The notes below the pieces were generated by a model. The model saw nothing but the letters and a program-made list of their open reading frames with translations. It did no database searches and was not told where the DNA came from. From Tistlia consotensis USBA 355 (GTDB taxonomy: Bacteria > Pseudomonadota > Alphaproteobacteria > Kiloniellales > DSM-21159): 64,000 bases of DNA. The DNA lies in contig NZ_FWZX01000016.1 of the NCBI RefSeq assembly GCF_900177295.1, positions 62,001 to 126,000 on the forward strand, written 5' to 3'. Shown one piece after another: positions 16,173 through 24,801 of the stretch (the first letter of the stretch is position 1; each line of letters begins with the position of its first letter). A program made the translations under genes and the position numbers.

Positions 16173-17584
16173 GCGCCCTCGGCACGCTGCTGACCACGCT
16201 GCTCGAGCTGGCGGCGGTGTTCTTCGTAATCAAGGCGGTGCGCAGCGCGCGCACGCCGCAGGGCGCGCTCGGCTGGTCGGTCTTCCTGCTCGCGGCCCCC
16301 TACCTCGCGATCCCGGCCTACCTCTATCTCGGCCACGCGCGCTTTCCCGGCTACGTCTCGCGGCGCCGCGCCTCGAGCGCGCTGGTGCGCAAGCTCGACC
16401 AGCTGCGCCACTACCACCGCGAATCGGCGACCGACGACCCGAACGGCCCGCTCGGGCGGGTCGTCGCCTTCGAGCAGATGGCGCGCATGCCGCTGGTCTC
16501 GGGCAACGCCGCCGAGCTGCTGATCGACGGCGAGGCGACCTTCGAAGCGATCTTCCGGGCGATCGACCGCGCCCGCCGCTACGTGCTGATCGCCTTCTAC
16601 ATCATCCGCGACGACGCGGTCGGCCAGGAGCTGAAGCGGCGGGTCGTCGCCAAGGCGGCCCAGGGCGTCGAGGTGCGCATCCTCTACGACGCGCTCGGCA
16701 GCAGCGCGCTCTCCGGGTCCTACCTCGAGGAGCTGCGTGCGGCCGACGTCGCGATCGAGAACTTCCACCACCTGCGGCGGCCGCACAGCCGCTTCCAGCG
16801 CAACTTCCGCAACCACCGCAAGATCGTCGTGGTCGACGGCACGGTCGCCTTCGTCGGCGGCCACAACGTCGGCGACGAGTACCTGGGCCGCTCGCCGCGC
16901 TTCGGCCACTGGCGCGACACCCAGGTCAAGCTGGAGGGGCCGGTCGTCGCCGAGGTCCAGCTGGTCTTCGCCGAGGACTGGCACTGGGCGACCGACGAGT
17001 CCCTGGACCTCGACTGGAACCCCGAGCGCGCCGCCCCCAACGTCGACGCCCTGGTCGTGGCACCGGGCCCGGCCGACGCCATGGAGACCGGCAGCCTGTT
17101 CTTCTGCAACGCCATCGGCTCGGCGCGCCGGCGCATCTGGATCGCCTCGCCCTACTTCGTGCCCGACGTCGACATCCTGAGCGCGCTCAAGCTCGCCGCC
17201 CTGCGCGGCGTCGACGTGCGCATCCTGGTCGCCGACAGGCGCGACCACCTGCTGGTCTGGCTCGCCGCTTTCGCCTACTTCGACGAGGTGCGCGGCGCCG
17301 GCATCACGGTGCTGCGCTACACCAACGGCTTCCTGCACCAGAAGGTGCTGCTGGTCGACGACGACCTGGCCGCGGTCGGCTCGGTCAACCTCGACAACCG
17401 CTCCTGCCGACTCAACTTCGAGATCGCCGCGATCCTCTTCGACCCGCGCGTCGCCGCGCGGGTCCAGGACATGCTGGAGGCCGACTTCCGCCACAGCTAC
17501 CCCTACGAGACGCCGCTCGACATGACGCCCTGGTGGCTGCGCTACGGGGCGCCGCTGGCGCGGCTGTTTGCGCCGATCCTGTGA
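16166..17584 (+). CDS. Cardiolipin synthase-like phospholipase D protein
   Basis: 472 residues from the GTG at 16166, which overlaps the EEP stop and has GGGAGA upstream. Two N-terminal helices (LLTTLLELAAVFFVIKAV and LGWSVFLLAAPYLAIPAYLYLG) are followed by two HKD catalytic motifs: His217-x-Lys219-Asp224 (NHRKIVVVD) and His391-x-Lys393-Asp398 (HQKVLLVD). This is the ClsA layout: membrane enzyme joining two phosphatidylglycerol molecules into cardiolipin. Length is near the ClsA norm of about 480. Translationally coupled to the EEP gene. Confidence 0.9.
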   Translation: MLSALGTLLTTLLELAAVFFVIKAVRSARTPQGALGWSVFLLAAPYLAIPAYLYLGHARFPGYVSRRRASSALVRKLDQLRHYHRESATDDPNGPLGRVVAFEQMARMPLVSGNAAELLIDGEATFEAIFRAIDRARRYVLIAFYIIRDDAVGQELKRRVVAKAAQGVEVRILYDALGSSALSGSYLEELRAADVAIENFHHLRRPHSRFQRNFRNHRKIVVVDGTVAFVGGHNVGDEYLGRSPRFGHWRDTQVKLEGPVVAEVQLVFAEDWHWATDESLDLDWNPERAAPNVDALVVAPGPADAMETGSLFFCNAIGSARRRIWIASPYFVPDVDILSALKLAALRGVDVRILVADRRDHLLVWLAAFAYFDEVRGAGITVLRYTNGFLHQKVLLVDDDLAAVGSVNLDNRSCRLNFEIAAILFDPRVAARVQDMLEADFRHSYPYETPLDMTPWWLRYGAPLARLFAPIL

Positions 17585-17646
17585 GGGTCCGGCCTGCGAC
17601 GCGGTCGTCGAGGTGCCTTTCCCGTGACGACACCGCCCGACGGGGC

Positions 17647-18642
17647 TCAGCCGACCTTTCCGAGCGGGGTGGCCGGTCCCGCATAGGTCCGTTCGGCAAT
17701 CGGCGTCTCCGAAATGCGGCGGCGCAGCGCGGCGATGAAGCCCGCTTCGGCGCGGTTCAGTCCGCGCCGGGGATTGGTGACCAGATAGATGTCAATCGCC
17801 GGCGGATCGCGATAGGGCGGCAGCCGCCACAGCAGGCCGTCGCGAACGTCGCGCTCCACCACGTGGATCGGCAGGGGCCCAATTCCGAGGCCGCAGAGGA
17901 TCATCCGCCGGACCTCCTCCAGGTGCGGTGACTGCCCGACCACCGGCTGGCCGAGCTCGCACTGCCGGCGCAGCAGGGCCACCGGCCGCAGGGCGTCCTC
18001 GACGTAGTCGGTGTCGAAAGACACCGAGGCCCGCCCCCGCAGATCCTCCAGGCACAGCCCCGACCGCCCGAACAGCGGGTGCGGCGGACCGCAGAAGAAG
18101 CCGAAGAACTCGCGGTAGATCACCTCGTAGGCGAGTTGCGGAAGGCGCTTGTTGACCAGGCAGATGCCCAGGCTGGCGGTCGATTCCTGGACACTGCGCG
18201 CGACGTCCACGCTGGTCTCGATCCTGATCCGATAGGTGGCGCCCGGGTGCTCCCTGTGGAAGGCGGCGAGCGTCTCGTCGAACAGCGGCGTGGTCACGTG
18301 GCTGGCGAGCGAGATGTGCACGTGACCGGTCACCTCCCGCGACGCCGTGGTGGCGACGTCCGCGAGACGGGCGATGCTGCCGTAGATCTCCGCACATTCC
18401 CGATAGAGCTCGCGGCCAGCGGAGGTGACCCTGAACACGCCGCGGCGGCGCTCGATCAGCTGGGTGCCGAGCCGGCCCTCCAGGCGTTGCAGGGCCAGGC
18501 TCACCGTCGGCTGGCGCAGCAGCAGCCGGCGCGCCGCGGCCGTGATGCCACCCTCCTGGACGATCACCACGAAGGTCCGCAGCAGGTTCCAGTCGAGCTC
18601 GCCGACGAACTTCTCGGACAGGTCGACACGCGGCTGTTTCAT
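17647..18642 (-). CDS. LysR family transcriptional regulator
   Basis: 331 residues from the ATG at 18642 (a TTG at 18654 would add four). The N-terminal wHTH is LDWNLLRTFVVIVQEGGITAAARRLLLRQPTVSLALQRLEGRLGTQL, followed by the LysR substrate-binding domain (HVHISLASHVTTPLFDETLAAF onward). It is divergent from the ABC transporter operon and shares a short AT-rich intergenic region with it, the usual layout for a LysR activator controlling its neighbour. The inducer is probably the transported basic amine or amino acid, which is inference from context. Confidence 0.9.
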   Translation of the reverse strand: MKQPRVDLSEKFVGELDWNLLRTFVVIVQEGGITAAARRLLLRQPTVSLALQRLEGRLGTQLIERRRGVFRVTSAGRELYRECAEIYGSIARLADVATTASREVTGHVHISLASHVTTPLFDETLAAFHREHPGATYRIRIETSVDVARSVQESTASLGICLVNKRLPQLAYEVIYREFFGFFCGPPHPLFGRSGLCLEDLRGRASVSFDTDYVEDALRPVALLRRQCELGQPVVGQSPHLEEVRRMILCGLGIGPLPIHVVERDVRDGLLWRLPPYRDPPAIDIYLVTNPRRGLNRAEAGFIAALRRRISETPIAERTYAGPATPLGKVG

Positions 18643-18656
18643 AATTCCAGACAATG

Positions 18657-18686
18657 TTGAACATAGAGAATATCAATTTGTACAAT
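18657..18686 (+). promoter_or_regulatory. Promoter of the ABC transporter operon
   Basis: TTGAAC (18657-18662), an 18-base spacer and TACAAT (18681-18686) form a good sigma-70-like promoter facing the transporter genes. The -10 overlaps the 8-base palindrome TTGTACAA, and the stretch is much more AT-rich than its surroundings, as expected for a LysR-regulated divergent promoter. Confidence 0.6.
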
Positions 18687-18773
18687 AGTTCGCCTCCCTG
18701 CGATACTTCCGAGCGGTCCGTTGAGCGGACCACCCGGAGGCGAAGTCCCGGAGGGGGGGAGTTCCCGAAACCG

Positions 18774-19643
18774 ATGGCGCAGGCGCGCGAGCAGGATTTG
18801 CGGCCCTGGTACCTGCTGTCCCCGGCGCTGGCGGCGATCGCCCTGCTGGTCGTCGTGCCGATGTCCTTCATCCTGGTCTATTCGTTCTACGAGAACATCG
18901 ACCTGGGCCTCGACCGGCCGGCCTTCCAATTCGGCAACTGGCACGAGCTGCTCACCGACAGCTACTACCATGTCGCGATCTGGAAGACCCTGCGCCTGTC
19001 GGTGATCGTCACGGTGCTGGCGGCGCTCATGGGCTACGTGCCCGCCTACTTCATCGCCTTCACCCGCTTCCACCACAAATGGCTGCTGCTGCTGCTGCTG
19101 ATCATTCCGTTCTGGATCAGCTTCATCATCCGGACGCTGTCCTGGATCCACATCATGGGCAACGAGGGGGTGATCAACGCCCTCTTGCTCTGGCTCGGCG
19201 TGATCGATCAGCCGCTGCACATGATGTACAACGAGTTCGCGGTGGTCGTCGGCTTCATCCACGTCTTCCTGCCGTACATGATCCTCAACGTGTACGTCAG
19301 CCTGGAGGGCATCGACCGCAACCTCGAGCCGGCCGCCCGCACCCTCGGCTGCACGCCCTGGCAGGCCTTTCTGGAGGTCACGCTGCCGCTGTCGCTGCCC
19401 GGCCTCGCCGCCGGCTGCCTGCTGGTTTTCGTGCTGACCGCAGGCAGCTACGTGACGCCGCTGATCCTCGGCGGCCCCGACGACTTCCTGTTCGGCAACC
19501 TGATCTACGACGCCGTGATGTCGGAGCTGAACTGGCCGATGGGCGCGACGCTGTCCTTCACCCTGCTGGTGCTGCTCGGCCTGGTGGTGGTGGTCTACAG
19601 CCGCTTCATGCGGCTGAACCAGCTGACCAAGGCCTTCGGGTAG
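18774..19643 (+). CDS. ABC transporter permease, PotB type
   Basis: 289 residues from the ATG at 18774, preceded by a GGAGG-rich stretch; the frame is open back to 18654 but that part overlaps the promoter. Six helices, and the EAA loop reads EPAARTLGCTPWQAFLEVTLPLSLPG, the contact with the ATPase. The pattern (YLLSPALAAIALLVVVPMSFILVYSFYEN) is that of PotB/PotH, the first inner-membrane permease of spermidine/putrescine importers. First gene of a five-gene operon: permease, permease, binding protein, ATPase, oxidase. Confidence 0.9.
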   Translation: MAQAREQDLRPWYLLSPALAAIALLVVVPMSFILVYSFYENIDLGLDRPAFQFGNWHELLTDSYYHVAIWKTLRLSVIVTVLAALMGYVPAYFIAFTRFHHKWLLLLLLIIPFWISFIIRTLSWIHIMGNEGVINALLLWLGVIDQPLHMMYNEFAVVVGFIHVFLPYMILNVYVSLEGIDRNLEPAARTLGCTPWQAFLEVTLPLSLPGLAAGCLLVFVLTAGSYVTPLILGGPDDFLFGNLIYDAVMSELNWPMGATLSFTLLVLLGLVVVVYSRFMRLNQLTKAFG

Positions 19644-19651
19644 GGGGGCGC

Positions 19652-20437
19652 ATGCGGGCCTGGAGCTGGATCAGGGCATACAGCGTCGCCGTCTACCTGT
19701 TCATGTTCGCGCCGGTGGCGGTGGTCCTGCTGCTCGCGTTCAACTCCTCGCAGTTCAGCGGCTTCCCGATCGAGGGCTTCAGCCTGCGCTGGTTCCGCCG
19801 GCTGTTCGAGAACGAGGCCATCATGCGGGCCTTCGAGACCTCGATCACGCTCGGCCTGCTCACCTCGGTCTGCGCGACCACCCTGGGCATCCTGGCGTCG
19901 CTGGCGCTGGTCCGCTACCGCTTCCCGGGCAAGGACTGGATCACCACCCTGCTGATCTCGCCGGTCCTGGTGCCGGAGACCGTGCTGGCCGTCGGCCTGC
20001 TGATCTTCCTGCGCTATCTGTCGATGCCGCGCTCCTTCCTGCTGCTGCTGCTCGGCCACAGCATCATCGCGCTGCCCTTCGTGGTGCTGGTCGTCCAGGC
20101 CCGCCTGGTCGGCATCCGGCGCGACTACGAGGAGGCCGCCCGGAGCCTCGGCGCCGGGCCCTTCGAGACCTTCCTGCAGATCACCCTGCCGCTGCTGCTG
20201 CCGGCGGTCTTCGCCGGGGCGCTGTTCGCCTTCACGATCTCCTTCGACAACATCACCGCGACGATCTTCTGGCGGCCCGCCGGCGTCGAGACCGTGCCGA
20301 CCCAGATCTTCGGCATGCTGCGCAACTCGGTCAGCCCCGAGATCAACGCCCTCGGCTTCGTCATGATCGTGGTCACCGTGGGCCTGCCGCTGACCGCCGG
20401 CGGGCTGGCTCGCTATTTCGCGCGCCGGCGCCAATGA
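19652..20437 (+). CDS. ABC transporter permease, PotC type
   Basis: 261 residues from the ATG at 19652 (GGGGGG precedes), eight bases after the first permease. Six helices; EAA loop YEEAARSLGAGPFETFLQITLPLLLPAVFAG. FNSSQFSGFPIEGFSLRWF after TM1 is the PotC/PotI hallmark. It forms a heterodimeric channel with the upstream permease in the inner membrane. Its stop is 43 bases before the binding protein gene. Confidence 0.9.
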   Translation: MRAWSWIRAYSVAVYLFMFAPVAVVLLLAFNSSQFSGFPIEGFSLRWFRRLFENEAIMRAFETSITLGLLTSVCATTLGILASLALVRYRFPGKDWITTLLISPVLVPETVLAVGLLIFLRYLSMPRSFLLLLLGHSIIALPFVVLVVQARLVGIRRDYEEAARSLGAGPFETFLQITLPLLLPAVFAGALFAFTISFDNITATIFWRPAGVETVPTQIFGMLRNSVSPEINALGFVMIVVTVGLPLTAGGLARYFARRRQ

Positions 20438-20480
20438 CCGACTTCAACCGGCAATCAGGACAACAACAGGGAGACGACAC

Positions 20481-21644
20481 ATGAAGATGGACAGCACCAG
20501 ACGCTACGAGGTCCTGCGCGAGCGGGTCGGCAACGGCAACGTCGACCGCCGCAGCTTCATGCGGCTGCTCGGCTTCGCCGGCCTCGCCGCCGGGGTCTCC
20601 GGCGGCGTCATGACCGGGCTCAGCCGCCGGGCGCTCGCCGGCGGCACCGAGATCTACTTCGAGGGCTGGGGCGGCGTGGTCAGCGAGGCGCTGCGCAAGT
20701 ACGCCTTCGACCCTTATGAGAAGAAGACCGGCAACACCGTGGTCGACTCGACCTTCGGCGGCGAAGCCGAGGTGCTGACCAAGGTCCGCGCCGCCGGCAG
20801 CGCCAAGGGCCACAACGTCCTGCATTCCTCGGGGGTCGACTGGTACAAGCGCTGGGTCGACGCCGGCTACGGGACCAAGCTGAACGAGGCGAACATCCCG
20901 AACCTGGCCAACGTCATGGCGGCGATCATCAAGCCGTTCCACGCGATCACGCCGGGCTACCTGTCGGCGGTGCCCTACGACTACGGCACGACCGGCATCG
21001 CCTACAACACCGAGCACGTCTCGAAGGAGAAGGCCGAGAAGCTCGGCGCCAACCTGCTGCTCGACAAGTCCCTGAAGGGCAAGATCGGCGGCTGGGGCGG
21101 CGACTGGGCCAACCGCGCCTGGTACGGCGCCCTGCAGTCCGGCCAGGACCCCAACAACATCACGGACTGGGACGCGGTCTGGGCCAAGGTCCGCGAGCAC
21201 CGCGCCCTGGTGCTGAAGTACTGGAGCTCGGGCGCCGAGCTGATGGACCTGCTGGCCAAGGGCGAGATCTGGGTCACCGAGGCCTGGTCCGGCCGCGTCG
21301 CCGCCCTGCAGGCGCAGGGCCACCCGATCGGCTACTTCGACCCCAAGAACGGCCTGGCCTGGATGGAGAGCATGTTCGTCCTGAAGGGCTCGCCGATGGC
21401 CGAGGCCGAGGAGCTGCTGAACTTCATGCTCGCCCCCGAGACCGCCATCGCCGTGGCCGAGGGCCAGAAGTACCCCTCCTCGCTGGATCCCGAGAAGGTC
21501 AAGATGACCAAGATCATCGAGGGGCTGCCGGCCTACGACCCGACCGGCAAGCTGGCCGGCCTGGTGTTCCGCGACCCGAGCAAGTGGAACCCGGTCGAGA
21601 AGAAAGAACGCAAGATGTGGGACCGCATCAAGAAGGGCGCCTGA
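20481..21644 (+). CDS. Polyamine-type extracellular solute-binding protein
   Basis: 387 residues with a Tat signal: DRRSFMR at 22-28, a hydrophobic GFAGLAAGVSGGVMTGL core and probable cleavage after ALA at 53. The mature protein has the PotD/PotF-type fold start GTEIYFEGWGGVVSEALRKYAFDPYEKKTG. It captures the substrate in the periplasm for the two permeases. Ligand is likely a polyamine, opine or basic amino acid, judged from family and from the DauA-like oxidase at the end of the operon. It is followed by a strong hairpin. Confidence 0.88.
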   Translation: MKMDSTRRYEVLRERVGNGNVDRRSFMRLLGFAGLAAGVSGGVMTGLSRRALAGGTEIYFEGWGGVVSEALRKYAFDPYEKKTGNTVVDSTFGGEAEVLTKVRAAGSAKGHNVLHSSGVDWYKRWVDAGYGTKLNEANIPNLANVMAAIIKPFHAITPGYLSAVPYDYGTTGIAYNTEHVSKEKAEKLGANLLLDKSLKGKIGGWGGDWANRAWYGALQSGQDPNNITDWDAVWAKVREHRALVLKYWSSGAELMDLLAKGEIWVTEAWSGRVAALQAQGHPIGYFDPKNGLAWMESMFVLKGSPMAEAEELLNFMLAPETAIAVAEGQKYPSSLDPEKVKMTKIIEGLPAYDPTGKLAGLVFRDPSKWNPVEKKERKMWDRIKKGA

Positions 21645-21656
21645 GGGCAGGGCGGC

Positions 21657-21685
21657 GCCGGGGCCGGCAGGACGCCGGCCCCGGC
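21657..21685 (+). terminator. Intercistronic hairpin after the binding-protein gene
   Basis: Perfect 12-base arms (21657-21668 and 21674-21685) around a 5-base loop, starting 13 bases after the stop codon, followed by only a short T-containing stretch. In ABC import operons such a hairpin commonly protects the binding-protein mRNA and partly stops transcription, so the binding protein is made in excess. The downstream ATPase starts 36 bases later. Confidence 0.6.
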
Positions 21686-21720
21686 TTCCATTCCCGACGA
21701 CGACAGGGGGCGGGGCTGAC

Positions 21721-22830
21721 GTGGCACGCGTCGAACTTCAGAGTGTGACCAAGTCCTTCGGCCAGATCACGGCCGTCAAGAAGGCCGACGTGGTGTTCGA
21801 GGAAGGCTCGTTCACCACGCTGCTCGGCCCTTCGGGCTGCGGCAAGACCACGATCCTGCGCATGATCGCGGGGCTCGAGGCGCCGAGCGCCGGCGACATC
21901 CTGATCGGTGGCCGTCGCATCAACGATCTGCCGATCCACAAGCGCAACCTGGGGCTGGTCTTCCAGAACTACGCCCTGTTCCCGCACAAGACCATCGGAC
22001 AGAACATCGCCTTCGGCCTGAAATATCGCGGTGTCCCGAAGGCCGAGGCCCGCGACAAGGTCAGGCAGGCACTCGAGATCGTGCGACTGCCTGGCGTCGA
22101 GGACCGCTACCCGACGCAGCTCTCCGGCGGGCAGCAGCAGCGCATCGCCCTGGCCCGCGCCATCGTCATCGAGCCCGACGTGCTGCTGCTCGACGAGCCG
22201 CTGTCGGCGCTGGACGCCAACCTGCGCGAGGAGATGCGGGTCGAGCTGAAGTCGATCCAGCACCGCATCGGCGTGACCTCCATCTTCGTCACCCACGACC
22301 AGTCGGAAGCGCTCGCCATGTCCGACCGCATCGTGGTGATGAGCGCCGGCGAGGTCCAGCAGGAGGGCGCGCCGGAAGAGGTCTACAACACGCCGGCGAC
22401 CGAGTTCGTCGCCCGCTTCCTGGGCGCGGCCAACCTCTTCGACGCCCGGGTGACGGCTGCCGACGACAGGTTGGTGGAACTGGAGACCGCGGCCTTCGGC
22501 CGGCTGACGCTGCCGCGCGACCGGGCCGCCCGGCTCGGCGACGCCGGGCCGGCGAGGCTGGTGGTACGCGCCGAGAAGCTGGCCCTGTCCGAGGCCGCCG
22601 CGCCGCCCGGGACGGTCTCGGCCGCCGCCACCGTCGCCGCGGTCGACTACCAGGGCCAGCTCGCGCGCTACTTCCTGCAGATCGGCGACAGCCAGGCCCA
22701 GGCGATCCAGATGATCGACGGCCGGCCCTATCCCGAGGGCGCCGAGGTTACCGTGAGCCTGCGGCCGGAGGACTGCACGGCCCTGCCCCCGGCGTCTCCG
22801 GACGGGGAGAGCGGGCCGACGGGCCGGTGA
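21721..22830 (+). CDS. ABC transporter ATP-binding protein, PotA type
   Basis: 369 residues, GTG start at 21721. Walker A GPSGCGKT at 36-43, Q-loop VFQNYALFPHKT, signature LSGGQQQRIALARA, Walker B LLLDEPLSALD and H-loop FVTHDQSEALAMSDR are intact. The C-terminal 130 residues form a TOBE-type regulatory domain (VVRAEKLALSEAA, VDYQGQLARYFLQIGDSQ), as in PotA and other long-ATPase importers. It powers uptake through the two permeases. Stop overlaps the oxidase start. Confidence 0.92.
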   Translation: MARVELQSVTKSFGQITAVKKADVVFEEGSFTTLLGPSGCGKTTILRMIAGLEAPSAGDILIGGRRINDLPIHKRNLGLVFQNYALFPHKTIGQNIAFGLKYRGVPKAEARDKVRQALEIVRLPGVEDRYPTQLSGGQQQRIALARAIVIEPDVLLLDEPLSALDANLREEMRVELKSIQHRIGVTSIFVTHDQSEALAMSDRIVVMSAGEVQQEGAPEEVYNTPATEFVARFLGAANLFDARVTAADDRLVELETAAFGRLTLPRDRAARLGDAGPARLVVRAEKLALSEAAAPPGTVSAAATVAAVDYQGQLARYFLQIGDSQAQAIQMIDGRPYPEGAEVTVSLRPEDCTALPPASPDGESGPTGR

Positions 22831-23939
22831 CCCGGACCTGCGACATCCTGGTGGTCGGCGGCGGCATCGCCGGCATCTCCGCGGCGGCCCGGCTGGCGCC
22901 GGACGCCCGGGTGACCGTCCTGGAGCGCGAGACGGCGATCGGCTACCACGCCACCGGGCGGTCGGCCGCGATCTTCATCGCCAACTACGGCAACGCCACG
23001 CTGCGGGCGCTGAACGCCGCCAGCGCCCCGGAGCTGGCGGCCCCCGACTTCGTCGAGGGCTCGCTGCTGTCGGAGCGCGGCGAGCTGCTGGTGGCGACCG
23101 AGGCGGAAATGCCGGCGCTCGAGCGTCACCTGGCGGAGTCCACCGGCGTCGAGGCGCTGACCCCCGCCGAGGCGCTGCACCTCGTCCCGGTGCTGCGGGC
23201 CGAGCTGATCCGCGGGGCGGCGATCGAGCGGGCGGCGAGCGACATCGACGTCGACCGGCTGCTGCAGGGCTTCGCCCGGCTGCTGCAGGCCCACGGCGGG
23301 ACGATCGTGACCGGCGCCGAGGCCGCACGGATCGGCCGCGCCGGCCGGGTCTGGCGGGTCGAGACGGCGGCCGGCGCCTTCGAGGCGCCGGTACTGGTGA
23401 ACGCCGCCGGTGCCTGGGCCGATGCCATCGCCCGGCTCGCCGGGGTCGCCCCGGTCGGCCTCAAACCGCTGCGCCGCTCGGCGGCGCTCCTGCCGGCGCC
23501 GGACGGCCGGGCAGTCGAGCGCTGGCCCCTGTTCGCCCCGGTTTCCGAGACCTGGTACGCCAGGCCCGAGGCCGGCAAGCTCATGGTCTCGCCGGCCGAC
23601 GAGGACCCGGTCGCCCCGCACGACGCCTGGGCCGACGAGATGGTCCTGGCCGAAGGGCTCGACCGCTTCGAGCGCATGACCACGGTCCGGGTGACCCGGG
23701 TCGAGCGCAGCTGGGCGGGCCTGCGCAGCTTCGTGGCCGACCGCACCCCGGTGGTCGGCTTCGCCCCGGACGCGGCGGGCTTCTTCTGGCTCGCCGGCCA
23801 GGGCGGCTACGGCGTGCAGACCGCGCCGGCCCTGTCCTGGCTGGCAGCCGATCTGGTCCTCGGCCGGCAGCCCCGGATGCCGCCAGCGGTCGTGGCGACC
23901 CTTTCGCCAGGGCGCCCGGGACTCGCTGCGGGACGCTGA
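22827..23939 (+). CDS. FAD-dependent oxidase/dehydrogenase, DauA-like (D-amino acid)
   Basis: 370 residues from a GTG that overlaps the ATPase stop as GTGA. DAO-fold flavoprotein with GGGIAG at 11-16 and VTVLERETAIGYHATGRSAA, a segment very close to what I recall of Pseudomonas D-arginine dehydrogenase DauA (about 375 residues). The C-terminal flavin contact is FFWLAGQGGYGVQTAPA. It probably oxidises a basic D-amino acid or amine brought in by the co-encoded importer, feeding electrons to a quinone or dye-type acceptor. The DauA assignment is by motif memory only; other DAO-family amine oxidases are possible. Confidence 0.78.
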   Translation: MTRTCDILVVGGGIAGISAAARLAPDARVTVLERETAIGYHATGRSAAIFIANYGNATLRALNAASAPELAAPDFVEGSLLSERGELLVATEAEMPALERHLAESTGVEALTPAEALHLVPVLRAELIRGAAIERAASDIDVDRLLQGFARLLQAHGGTIVTGAEAARIGRAGRVWRVETAAGAFEAPVLVNAAGAWADAIARLAGVAPVGLKPLRRSAALLPAPDGRAVERWPLFAPVSETWYARPEAGKLMVSPADEDPVAPHDAWADEMVLAEGLDRFERMTTVRVTRVERSWAGLRSFVADRTPVVGFAPDAAGFFWLAGQGGYGVQTAPALSWLAADLVLGRQPRMPPAVVATLSPGRPGLAAGR

Positions 23940-23992
23940 GCCCATCGACACGCCTCGGATCCGGCCGTCCGCCCCTCGCCCTCCTTCTCCCC

Positions 23993-24021
23993 CTGGACCG
24001 GCGCGTGCCTTCCGCTACACT
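23993..24021 (+). promoter_or_regulatory. Possible promoter of pgeF
   Basis: TGGACC (23993-23998), a 17-base spacer and TACACT (24016-24021) match sigma-70 elements at four of six positions each. Transcription would start within a few bases of the pgeF ATG, giving an almost leaderless mRNA. No other promoter is obvious between the oxidase and pgeF. Confidence 0.4.
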
Positions 24022-24029
24022 CCGCGGCC

Positions 24030-24797
24030 ATGCTGACCACCGGCCCGCTCAACGACCTGCCCGGCATCCGCCATGCCTTCTTCACGCGCCAGGGCGGGGT
24101 CAGCGAGGGCATCTACAGCTCCCTGAACTGCGGCTTCGGCTCGCAGGACGACGATGCCGCCGTCGCGGTCAACCGCGAGCGGGCGATGGAGAAGATCGAG
24201 CTGGAGGGGCGCCGGCTGGTCACGGTCTACCAGCATCATTCGGCCGACGTCGTACGGGTCGAGCGCCCCTGGGCGCGCGGCGACAACCCCAAGGCCGACG
24301 CCCTGGTGACCAAGGCGCCCGGCATCGCCCTCGGCATCCTGACCGCCGACTGCGCGCCGGTGCTGCTGGCCGATCCCGAGGCCCGGGTCATCGGCGCGGC
24401 TCACGCCGGCTGGAAGGGCGCGATCGGCGGGGTGCTGGACAACACCGTGGCCGCGATGGTCGCCCTGGGCGCCGACGCCGGACGCATCGTCGCCGGGGTC
24501 GGGCCCTGCATCGCCCAGCGCTCCTACGAGGTCGGGCCGGAGTTCGCCGAGCGCTTCCTTGAGCACGACCCGCACAACGCCGCCTTCTTCCTGGACAACG
24601 GCAAGACCGGCAAGGCGCACTTCGACCTCAAGGGCTACGTCGCGCGGCGCCTGGGCGCCGCCGGCGTCGGCCAGATCGAGCTCTTGCCCTGCGACACCTG
24701 CGCCGAGGAGCGCCTGTTCTTCAGCCACCGCCGGGCGGTCAAGCGCGGCGAGGGCGACTACGGGCGCGGCCTCTCGGCCATCTACCTGGAGTCCTGA
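24030..24797 (+). CDS. pgeF: Peptidoglycan editing factor PgeF (multicopper/laccase-domain)
   Basis: 255 residues with the YfiH family motifs: RHAFFTRQGGVSEGIYSSLN, VYQHHSADV, the LTADCAPVLLADPEARVIGAAHAGWKG block carrying the conserved Cys and His ligands, and GVGPCIAQRSYEVG. E. coli PgeF removes L-Ser wrongly built into UDP-MurNAc peptides; homologues (FAMIN in animals) show purine nucleoside activities. Expected to follow lgt-midA in relatives; here it begins a separate run with the M24 gene five bases downstream. Confidence 0.92.
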   Translation: MLTTGPLNDLPGIRHAFFTRQGGVSEGIYSSLNCGFGSQDDDAAVAVNRERAMEKIELEGRRLVTVYQHHSADVVRVERPWARGDNPKADALVTKAPGIALGILTADCAPVLLADPEARVIGAAHAGWKGAIGGVLDNTVAAMVALGADAGRIVAGVGPCIAQRSYEVGPEFAERFLEHDPHNAAFFLDNGKTGKAHFDLKGYVARRLGAAGVGQIELLPCDTCAEERLFFSHRRAVKRGEGDYGRGLSAIYLES

Positions 24798-24801
24798 AAC
24801 G

